Source of the DNA: Nothopassalora personata
Taxonomy: Eukaryota; Ascomycota; Dothideomycetes; Mycosphaerellales; Mycosphaerellaceae
Assembly: GCA_033816765.1 (NCBI GenBank)
Contig: CM066294.1
Coordinates: forward strand, 1,302,001 to 1,366,000
Length of the DNA stretch: 64,000 nucleotides
Direction of reading: 5' to 3'
In this document: piece after piece, positions 11,135 to 17,953 of the stretch
Layout of the letters: the number at the start of each line of letters is the position of its first letter
Position numbering within the stretch: position 1 is the stretch's first letter
Notes under the pieces: model-generated
What the model saw: only the letters and a program-made list of their open reading frames with translations
Databases searched by the model: none
What the model was told of the DNA's origin: nothing
Program-made: the position numbers and the translations under genes

Positions 11135-11136
11135 TG

Positions 11137-11343
11137 TGTCACGATCCAAGCGTGCACCGGCGCTGCAGCCCAATCAAACCTGAGGCAGCAGCCGCCAAGA
11201 ATCAGGTGACATTGATTAGTCACCTGCAGCCTTTTCACAAGCAGCCCCTTTCAATTCTAGCTGAGATACATGCAATCTACTATCTGCTTTTGAAACACCT
11301 TTATGAGCCCATTTCATGACTTCCAACCACTTGTAACGTGATA
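11137..11343 (+). repeat. 3' LTR of intact copia element
   Basis: 207 bp, no difference seen from the 5' LTR; followed by the CTTAA duplication at 11344-11348 and then by continuing A1 sequence. Confidence 0.95.
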
Positions 11344-12957
11344 CTTAAGGCGCGGCATTTACTTTACAACTAAGCGGTATAGCTAAGGCAAATTGATTGA
11401 TTATTCCATTAACGTGCTATTTGAGTCAAAGACTATGCAACACGGGTCTCGAGAACGAGACCAAAATTTGAGAGAAGGAGAAAAGCCCCGTCGTACCCCG
11501 GACGTAAAAACTCCTTAAAAGATGCGAGCAACGCTCGCTATTCGAACCGTAAATCGAATATATTGCGGCGTAGTACGCGCGTACCCGGTAGTCGTGTCTT
11601 GTCGAGAATTGCGGTTTGTCGCCTTGCCCCGGGCGAGACAAGTTTTGCGCCCGTGTCTCGTTCTTGTTTTAAAAAGCCAAGCCGGCCGTACCCGTACGCA
11701 CCGAGCAAAATCCCAAGAAACACCCGTTGCCTCTGTTTCAATCCAGTCGCGTTCTCCGGTCTCGAGTGTAGCTCCTCGGTCGCAGTGGCCTCGCTGTCGT
11801 CCCCCCCTCGGCCTCTCTTGGTTCCAGCCGTGCAGTATACGTGGTTTGCGCCCCTAAACGCCTCTCTTGGTTCCAGCCGGCAGTTTACGTGGTTTGCCGG
11901 GACGACAGGTAGACAGCGCCTTCGTTGTTCGAGCGACGTGTACGCTATGTACGTCGCTTTCCCTTCTCGCAGTTCCGGAGTTCTTGTTTGTAGATTTTGA
12001 GCGTATCTCGTTCGTTCGGTTCGTCCGACCTGTCTTTTCTTGTTTCGAGTCGAGTAGGCTTGTATTTTTCGAGAGAGAGAGTCTTAGTTTCTCTTCGTCG
12101 TAACGAAGATACTTACGTCGTCCGCCGCGTGAAGGCGCTCTCTATAGGACGACTAGCTAAGGCAAAGTAAGAGGGAAATCTATATATATAGCTTTCTATC
12201 CCTCCTTACTATCTACGATGCTAGTAGCTTTATCGAGGATCCTCTAAAAGTCCCTAAACTTCTTAGGTTACTTTAGGTAAAGCCCGTAAGCCTTGTAGAC
12301 CGCTTTCGCGACTACCTCTAGCAATCCCTAAAAGAGGAGGCGACTCCGGGAGCTATTATCTAAATCCTTAGGTTTGATTAGGTTACTTAAGGATATAAAT
12401 AGGCGGATGAATTTCTTTACATCTTATTCTTCGGGCCTCTTACCTTACTACGCCCTAATAATCTCCTCAAGATATTCCCGACTCCCTAATATCGAGTAGG
12501 CGTTAAACTTTAAGAACTCTAATAAGAACGACCTCCTAAAACGTGCCTTATTAGTAAGCTACCTAGGTAGTCTTATAACTACGCGCCGGATAGTAGTTTC
12601 GCAATTGCGCTTAAACCTACCCTAGAAATTATCCTTCTTAATAGATGCCCGAGGCGGATCTAGTCTATTAGGTCGCTAAACCGCTCCTAGAACTTAGTAG
12701 TATTAGTGCTATTAAAGAACGGATTCTTAGCACCTCCTAGAGGTAGAAAGCGAGGGCTAGCGTTTTCTATTACTACTACTAATCGTCTAAAGAGGGTAGT
12801 TATAGTATCTATTCCAATTGTACTATTCGTTCCTACACCTATACCTAATGTAGCGGCGTTAGCTCCGCTTCTCCCTTCTTTACTAGATTTAGGTGTTTCC
12901 CCTTCCTCCGATTCCTCTATCCCCTTATAAGGAATAGAGTCCCTATAGACCCCTTCC
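11344..12957 (-). pseudogene. A1 gag N-terminal half, split by the 760-bp element
   Basis: On the minus strand the frame starts with an ATG at 12957-12959, in the MEGVYRDS context also seen in A2, and reads Gag sequence toward 12167, then resumes in 11344-11392 beyond the 760-bp insertion, and further left beyond the copia insertion at 4256. Only RIP-type stop codons interrupt it. The N-terminal part is Ser/Gly/Glu-rich. The zinc knuckle lies in the C-terminal segment at about 3955-4005. Confidence 0.72.
11393..12153 (-). mobile_element. 760-bp non-LTR-type element, copy 1
   Basis: This 761-bp insertion is flanked by a 13-bp duplication, TAGCTAAGGCAAA (11380-11392 and 12154-12166). A2 has the empty site with one copy at 46545-46557. 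Copy 2 (54052-54811) has the same ends and differs by one base in a run of A. There are no terminal inverted repeats or LTRs. Long target duplications and a repetitive AATCAATCAA end on the minus strand suggest target-primed retrotransposition with the 3' end at 11393. No long conserved frame was recognised and no convincing RNA polymerase III boxes were found. An internal direct repeat of about 45 bp starts near 11807 and 11858. It is not RIP-mutated. It could be a long SINE, a truncated LINE or a retroposed RNA. Confidence 0.82.
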
Positions 12958-13312
12958 ATTTTCGTGGGGTTTATAGGCTGTTCGTAGCCTCTACCTATGT
13001 CGGCAAAGGTGCTAAGTTTTTCTAGTAATGTAGCCGTATCTATTGTTACGTAGTACTTACTTTAGAATGCGCTAATACTAGTTGTTACTTAATAGGACCT
13101 TATAACCGTAATTATTGCTAAATACCTTAGACCTTAAGTGTTTTCGACCTTAGTCGACCTTAACCGTAAACCTTAACCTTAAACCTTAACCTTAAGTAAT
13201 AACCTTAACCGTAAACCTTAGACCTCGAACCGTAATTTTAACCTTATAAACTAGATACTAATACGCTACCGGATGTACACTTAATACCCCCCCTTATTAA
13301 CTACTAAAATAA
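12958..13312 (-). other. A1 leader between 5' LTR and gag, with short tandem repeats
   Basis: About 350 bp of leader. From about 13130 to 13245 it consists of degenerate repeats of a 6-12 bp unit built from ACCTTAA and ACCGTAA. The same block is present at 47515-47670 in A2 and 53065-53215 in A3, with different unit numbers. No gene was seen. Confidence 0.65.
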
Positions 13313-13681
13313 TGTCTACTAACTACCCTATATAGGCCTGTCCGAGTTATAGTAGTATAGAGCGGCGCTTATGTAAGTAGGGATATTTACCGGTCCCGGG
13401 ATCGGGAAATTAGGTCACGTGGCGAGTAGCGTAGTAGCTAGATAAAACAAGAGGATTGGCGGACCCTAAACCCCTATACCCTCTACTCGAGAGGTATAAA
13501 TTGAATTGTTGCCTTTTAATGCTACGCTTACAATGCTTAGCTACGTAGTATATATCTTTAATAGCTATACTAGGTCCTGCTAGCTTACCTAAATGTCTAA
13601 TTAAACCTAAATGAAATTAGGGCAAGTTAGACCTAAGGGACCCCCTCTAAACCTAAGGTTAACATAACCTATTAGTCGTTA
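13313..13681 (-). repeat. 5' LTR of gypsy element A1
   Basis: On the plus strand this runs from TGTCTACTAAC to AGTCGTTA. It matches the LTRs of A2 (36219-36609, 47731-48096) and A3 (52594-52985). Degenerate remains of the palindrome are at 13385-13410, followed by a GTCACGTGG box. In element orientation the ends were TG and CA before RIP. Confidence 0.85.
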
Positions 13682-13775
13682 ATACTAGTAAGCGAGTAAT
13701 CGCGTGTAGCGTACGTAACTATTCGCGTCTAATAGTTAGCTATATTTATATAGTCTAGACCGAACCGTAATACTA
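13682..13775 (-). repeat. Start of RG 3' LTR, truncated by A1
   Basis: This segment is the reverse complement of the start of the C2 3' LTR (about 52105-52200) apart from point changes. The purine tract AGAAGGAGGA precedes it on the minus strand, matching the position of AGGGGGAAGG before the C2 LTR. Confidence 0.7.
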
Positions 13776-13850
13776 TCCTCCTTCTAGTCTAGCTTCGTCT
13801 CGAAGCTTATATAAGATAGTATATAGTCCCCTCTTCTCGCGCGGCTAACG

Positions 13851-14330
13851 ATGTCTTCTTCTTCTTCTAAAAATCGTCTTCGTCTTACGAAGGAAATTAA
13901 CGAACATAGGCGTCCCGTTAACTTCGCTTATAACTATTGTTTCTTAAACGGCCTTTCCTATATCGTAATAGAGGGTAACTTTCGACTCCGGTATTCCGAG
14001 TACGTCCGCCGCGGTCGTAAATACGTAAATCTTTCCTAGGAGTCTCTCGATAGGACTCGTAAAGAATATCGGAAGAAGGTCGAAAAGGACGAGGAGGAAC
14101 TTACTAAGGTCTTAGCGCGGTTAATACGGGATAAGGCGATACTTCGTTAGGCGGAGGAGCGCGCGCGGAAGAAGGCGTAGTGCCTCGAGGCTAAGATAGA
14201 GGCTTCTAAAGAGATCGAGGATATTAATTATCCTACCGCGGACGTAACCATTAGTTTATCTCCCGCGGTTTAGTCGTCTATTAATTTTATTAATAATACG
14301 ATCAATTTCTCTATCTCGGCATCGTAAGGG
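13851..14330 (+). pseudogene. Antisense accessory frame in RG (Cys-rich, coiled coil)
   Basis: A frame opposite to the element's own genes begins at ATG 13851. It is open for 62 codons to a TAG and then continues in the same frame with RIP-type stops to about 14330, giving roughly 155 codons. The start is Ser-rich. Residues about 27-58 hold Tyr codons in a spacing that would be Cys codons before TG to TA changes, suggesting a small metal-binding module around the motif RRGRK. The rest is Glu/Lys/Arg-rich and probably a coiled coil. It lies between the chromodomain and the 3' LTR. C2, the other chromovirus, lacks it. The function is unknown. Similar antisense frames are known between pol and 3' LTR in some plant elements. 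Confidence 0.55.
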
Positions 14331-14367
14331 ATATAAATTTGTAAGTTTCCCCTTATCCTTACTATTT

Positions 14368-14497
14368 AGCTAAGTAGCTTAGTAGTAGAGCGTCCTTCTA
14401 GCGTTATAGGGGAATTGTTTCGGCTTACACCCTTAACTATTTCCTTATACTTTACCGTTTAGAAGGGAGGTCGTAGGTTCGATTCCTATCTTAGTTA
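14368..14497 (+). tRNA. tRNA pseudogene with 59-nt intron, RIP-mutated
   Basis: A complete cloverleaf can be folded. The acceptor stem is 14368-14374 with 14490-14496 (one G-T pair), the D arm GCTTAGTAGTAGAGC is 14377-14391, the anticodon stem TCCTT is 14393-14397 with AGGGA at 14464-14468, the variable loop is GGTC, and the T arm with loop TTCGATT is at 14473-14489. U8 and A9 are present. The D arm equals the eukaryotic consensus GCTCAGTGGTAGAGC except at RIP-type positions. With an intron at the canonical place (14404-14462) the anticodon is AGC, or GGC before RIP, which would be alanine. The third acceptor pair is C-G instead of the G-U expected for alanine, so the identity is open. Confidence 0.6.
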
Positions 14498-14529
14498 CTC
14501 CCGGTAGACTAGTCGCTAATCGGTAACTT

Positions 14530-15805
14530 AGTCTATCGGCCGCTTTTTAGTCTTATAGTATTCCTAGATTTTCTACTAATAGTTATATATGTTTTCTTTT
14601 AGTTCCTAGGTATTTTCCGATTCGTCGTATTCTTTCTATTTAATAAGGTATCGCTAACCTCTCTTATCTAGGATTTCTTCGACTTTAAATTCGTTTTCTA
14701 CTTCTAGCTTAAAACAGAAGCTTTCCTAGTAAGGTGTTTTAGCGTCTACGGGTTCTAACTTAGAGATATAGAAGACTAGGTAGATTTTAGCGTCGGGTAG
14801 TAGCTATAGGCGGTAGTTAACCGGTCCTATAGCTTTGTCGATAAAGAATAGTCCTACATTAATATAATCTAGTTTCTTAGTCTATCTTCTTATTCTTAAG
14901 TTTTTTATAAGGAGATAGACCTTATCCCCCTCTTTTAGTAGAGGTGCTATTTTTCTCGTGTCTTGCCGTTATCGAGACAATTTTTGTTATATATCTTCGA
15001 TCGCCTTACGTGTTTCTTTATGTACTTCCTTAAGAGTATCCGTCGTTATAATTGCTCTTTCGGCTTACGGATAGAATCTAGGTGTTCCGAATAGGTTAGG
15101 ATCTTTACTAAAGTTTATATAGAATAGTGTCGTTAAAGTTGTCTCTAATTTATAGTTGTTTAGTGCAATCTACGCTATTAGTAGTAGCGAAACCTAGTTG
15201 TCTTATACGTAGTTAATGTAGTGTCGTAGATATTATTCTAGCGTTTAATTTATCCTCTCGGTCTATCCGTCTATTTCTAGATAATATACTATTAATAGCT
15301 TATATTTCATCCCGATTGTTCCTATAAGCGTTTTCTAGTAATTTAATGTAAATAGCTTGTCCCTATCCGTTATAAACGCTTAGGGGAATCCGTAATATCG
15401 GATAAGCCTATCTAGTACGAGGTATCCGAGCTGCTCTACATTATATGTCTCTAATATAGGAATAAAGTGTGCGTATTTCGTAAGTCTATTAACTATAACT
15501 AGTATTATGTTGTATAGCTATTCCGTAACTTAGTCTTTTAACGGTAGGAGTTTTATAATAAAGTCTATTATAACTTCGTCCTATAGTTTTATTAGTAGTG
15601 TCCTAAACTATAGGTAACCGTATTTTACGTGTCTTGTAGCCTTGTTTTATTAGTAGTATACGTATTGTTTAATATAGCGTAACACCTTAAGTCTTATCTA
15701 TAGGAATAAGAAGCTACGCTATATTAAGTCTATTGTCTTTAAAGTTCTAGGGTGTCCGTAAATTAGTCCGTCGTAATATTATCGTATATATTCTTCCTCT
15801 TGATC
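14530..15805 (-). pseudogene. RG integrase and chromodomain (RIP-mutated)
   Basis: On the minus strand, 15805 down to about 14900 encodes the integrase core. The final catalytic region reads as a decayed DGQTER motif (about 15245-15275), followed by the TLEQYLR helix. The chromodomain follows at about 14700-14540, with the recognisable pieces EEILDKR and LIKWKEYDES. The frame is interrupted only by TAG and TAA at expected Trp or Gln positions. It continues at 17241 on the other side of the 1435-bp element. The integrase would insert the cDNA, and the chromodomain would target chromatin with methylated H3K9. It is non-functional. Confidence 0.8.
15801..15805. repeat. Target-site duplication TGATC of the 1435-bp element
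   Basis: TGATC at 15801-15805 is repeated at 17241-17245, directly outside the two LTRs. Confidence 0.9.
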
Positions 15806-15966
15806 TGACACGGACAAGACAGCAACAGGGCGCAAACGTGTATTAGCCTTAGTATCGAGTAAGTTCTACGAAGAAGAGAAGTAAGAAGTCGCGAGAAGCG
15901 CGTGATAAGATCGGGCCCGAGGTCACGTGACACCGAAGTGCGTCTGTGCAAAGGTAAACCGTGACA
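15806..15966 (-). repeat. 3' LTR of the 1435-bp element
   Basis: 161 bp, no difference seen from 17080-17240. It carries a GGTCACGTGAC box near 15920. Confidence 0.92.
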
Positions 15967-16097
15967 CCACCCCCCCTCTCAAACCGCCGTACGCCCTCGT
16001 ACGCGTGAATCAATCGCAATGGGGTATATCCATCGCCATTACCCAATTCAATCCAATCCAATGTATATCTTGCCGCAGCAAGCCTTAAGCGAAGACA

Positions 16098-16714
16098 GTA
16101 TCACACCGCAGTGTGCCTTGTGTCCACCAACTGTATATCAAGCCTCAGCTTGCCTCAAGTTGTATCTGCGAAGACAGTATCACACCGCAGTGTGCCTTGT
16201 GTCCACCAACTGTATATCAAGCCTCAGCTTGCCTCAAGTTGTATCTGCGAAGACAGTATCACACCGCAGTGTGCCTTGTGTCCACCAACTGTATATCAAG
16301 CCTCAGCTTGCCTCAAGTTGTATCTGCGAAGACAGTATCACACCGCAGTGTGCCTTGTGTCCACCAACTGTATATCAAGCCTCAGCTTGCCTCAAGTTGT
16401 ATCTGCGAAGACAGTATCACACCGCAGTGTGCCTTGTGTCCACCAACTGTATATCAAGCCTCAGCTTGCCTCAAGTTGTATCTGCAAAGACAGTATCACA
16501 CCGCAGTGTGCCTTGTGTCCACCAACTGTATATCAAGCCTCAGCTTGCCTCAAGTTGTATCTGCGAAGACAGTATCTTCGTTACGACGAAGAGAAACTAA
16601 GACTCTCTCTCTCGAAAAATACAAGCCTCAAGCGAAGACAGTATCACACCGCAGTGTGCCTTGTGTCCACCAACTGTATATCAAGCCTCAGCTTGCCTCA
16701 AGTTGTATCTGCGC
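16098..16714. repeat. 79-bp tandem array, 6 units plus a chimeric and a final unit
   Basis: Unit starts (GTATCACACCGCAG) fall at 16098, 16177, 16256, 16335, 16414 and 16493, exactly 79 bp apart and nearly identical. The next unit, at 16572, is replaced for 57 bp by sequence of the 760-bp element. A final normal unit starts at 16641. Because 79 is not a multiple of three and the unit has few stops, all plus frames are open here; this is not evidence of coding. Confidence 0.93.
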
Positions 16715-16997
16715 TCCGCCGGTGCTCCTCTTGCTGACGAGCCTGCTCAGCACCATCTCGGCCCTGAGTCTCGTCTTGTGTCTCTTGCGCCATCTTGCGC
16801 AGTCGTTCTACACCCTGGGTGTCGTCGAAATCCGGATTCCACTCTGACTCGTCTTCCACCTCACGTTGTCCTTCGGTTAGTGTGCCGTTCTGTCGTTGGC
16901 GCGCGTCGCGGAGGAACTTCTTCGTGAGTAGGTTAAGGTTCAGGTTGGGAATGAATTAGGATTCGTCTGCTCCGAGTGTCGTCTGGTTTGCGGCCAT
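16715..16997 (-). pseudogene. Remnant of a gag start in the 1435-bp element
   Basis: An ATG at 16997 on the minus strand opens a frame that meets a TAA after 13 codons (16956-16958) and then stays open for about 80 codons to the tandem array. The product is Asp/Glu/Gln/Arg-rich with the piece DFDDTQG, resembling an acidic Gag N-terminus in general character, but it is not clearly alignable to the Gag of G1 or G2. It may be the relic of the parental element, or a retained packaging signal. Confidence 0.45.
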
Positions 16998-17068
16998 TCG
17001 GACTCGGTGTCGCACGCGCGTTTCTGTGCACACGTGGTCGGGGTGATCGCTTGCGGCGATCGAGCGCG

Positions 17069-17079
17069 GTAGAACTTAA
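17069..17079 (-). other. Putative self-priming primer-binding site of the 1435-bp element
   Basis: Directly after the 5' LTR the minus strand reads TTAAGTTCTACC. Ten of these bases are complementary to GTAGAACTTA inside the same LTR (plus-strand complement at 17134-17143), as in Tf1-type self-priming. It does not begin with the TGG expected of a tRNA-primed site. Confidence 0.6.
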
Positions 17080-17240
17080 TGACACGGACAAGACAGCAAC
17101 AGGGCGCAAACGTGTATTAGCCTTAGTATCGAGTAAGTTCTACGAAGAAGAGAAGTAAGAAGTCGCGAGAAGCGCGTGATAAGATCGGGCCCGAGGTCAC
17201 GTGACACCGAAGTGCGTCTGTGCAAAGGTAAACCGTGACA
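17080..17240 (-). repeat. 5' LTR of the 1435-bp element
   Basis: 161 bp, no difference seen from 15806-15966; followed outside by TGATC. Confidence 0.92.
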
Positions 17241-17737
17241 TGATCCTTTAGTACTTAGTATTTTCCTTACGATATAGGGGACTATTTGTCCTTGTCGCTT
17301 AGTATTCGTACGATATTATTAAATTCTCTTATGTTTATACTAAGACTTCCGTCGGGGTTTGTCTTTAGTATCTTATGTTATACTAGTTCTTTTCCTTCTA
17401 TATAGTCGCTTCTTTAGCTTAGCGTATCGGCGCAGCTATTCTCTCTTCCTAGAGTATATTTAATTTCGAACTTATACTGCCCTAGTAGCTCCGACTAGCG
17501 GGCTTGCCTTCGGGTAAGTTCTTTTGTCGTCGTAAAGTACGTAAGGTTCTTATAGTTAGAAAGAATCGTTAACTTTAGTAGGCCCTCGATATATACTCTC
17601 TAATATTGTATAGTAGTAACAATAGCTAGAAGCTCTTTATTATAGATGTCGTAGTTCTATTTCGCTATAGTTATTTTCCGGGAGTAATAGGCTACTAGGT
17701 ATCTTTTCCTATCGTATGTCTATATTAGGTACGCGCC
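17241..17737 (-). pseudogene. RG RNase H region (RIP-mutated)
   Basis: On the minus strand this segment encodes the later part of the gypsy RNase H and its connection. Pieces such as YSRKIT, YDIYNKELLAIV and TRRQARWSELL are readable with RIP-type stops between them, in the order seen in the intact G elements. It joins 25038-25274 on its right, across G1, and 15805 on its left, across the 1435-bp element. Confidence 0.8.
17733..17737. repeat. Target-site duplication GCGCC of G1
   Basis: GCGCC at 17733-17737 and again at 25038-25042, just outside the G1 LTRs. Confidence 0.92.
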
Positions 17738-17921
17738 TGTAAGGGCGCGCGTACCATAGGGTCCGAATGAGATAGTTGTTGTTCTACGAAGCTACGAAAG
17801 AGGAGCGCGAGGCGCGGCGGATAGATAAAGCAACGCCAAGCCGCGCTAACCCGATGCGGAAGGTCCGAGGTTCCGCCGGGACGACGCATCGTCAGTGAAG
17901 GGTCGCGGGCTGCCCGTGACA
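17738..17921 (-). repeat. 3' LTR of G1
   Basis: 184 bp, TGTAAGGG to CCGTGACA on the plus strand; one difference from 24854-25037. The polypurine tract (plus-strand complement CCCCCCCTCTC) abuts it at about 17924-17935. Confidence 0.95.
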
Positions 17922-17953
17922 GTACCCCCCCTCTCAAAACTCGTCTCAGTCCT

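Larger units (their letters stand above)
9824..11136 (+). other. Copia 3' untranslated region, no gene recognised
   Basis: These 1.3 kb lie between the gag-pol stop and the 3' LTR. Short overlapping frames exist but show no family resemblance, and none is kept in the RIP-mutated relative at 1-1354. The region is transcribed as part of the genomic RNA and may hold packaging or processing signals. It ends in a G-rich block and a purine-rich tract. Confidence 0.6.
4257..11343 (+). mobile_element. Intact Ty1/copia retrotransposon
   Basis: The 7087-bp element has 207-bp LTRs that read as identical (4257-4463, 11137-11343), a CTTAA target duplication, a primer-binding site complementary to the anticodon arm of initiator tRNA-Met, one gag-pol frame and a purine-rich tract before the 3' LTR. 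All catalytic motifs of integrase, RT and RNase H are present, although the protease motif is unusual. It shows no RIP-type damage, unlike the A1 sequence around it and unlike its relative at 1-1560. Identical LTRs indicate recent insertion. Between the stop codon and the 3' LTR lie 1.3 kb without a recognised gene. Confidence 0.95.
1561..13681 (-). mobile_element. Gypsy element A1, RIP-mutated and interrupted
   Basis: This is a minus-strand copy of the A family, collinear with A2 (43889-48096). Its 5' LTR is 13313-13681, followed leftward by leader, gag, protease and the region before RT. It is broken at 1560/1561 by the older copia copy, at 4256/11344 by the intact copia element and at 11392/12154 by the 760-bp element. 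The remaining RT, integrase, extra frame and 3' LTR lie left of the window. In-frame stops are of the RIP type. Confidence 0.88.
15806..17240 (-). mobile_element. 1435-bp non-autonomous LTR element (TRIM-like)
   Basis: Identical 161-bp LTRs (15806-15966, 17080-17240) with TG and CA ends flank a 1113-bp interior, and the element is bordered by a TGATC duplication. In minus orientation it has a primer-binding site after the 5' LTR (17079 downward), a decayed gag start (16997 to about 16705), a 79-bp tandem array and a polypurine tract, GAGAGGGGGGG, before the 3' LTR. There is no protease, RT or integrase, so it needs enzymes from a helper. LTR ends and polypurine tract match those of G1 and G2. 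It is not RIP-mutated and sits in the integrase/RNase H region of RG. Confidence 0.9.

Noticed and set aside
11522..12103. Overlapping frames of 70-145 codons inside the 760-bp element
   Set aside because: They overlap in several phases on both strands with no family resemblance. Identity between the two copies reflects recent insertion, not coding constraint.
12706..12930. Plus-strand frames at 12706-12930 and 47098-47322
   Set aside because: They are shadows of the minus-strand gag N-terminus of A1 and A2.
13130..13245. Telomere-like repeat (ACCTTAA units)
   Set aside because: It lies in the leader of the A elements, is degenerate and lacks the fungal TTAGGG/CCCTAA unit.
16098..16714. Possible CRISPR-like array
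   Set aside because: The 79-bp units are contiguous and lack unique spacers, and the setting is a eukaryotic LTR element.
16019..16847. Three overlapping long plus-strand frames of 190-245 codons
   Set aside because: They run through the 79-bp array. Because 79 is not a multiple of three and the unit has few stops, all frames are open. The element's own genes point the other way.
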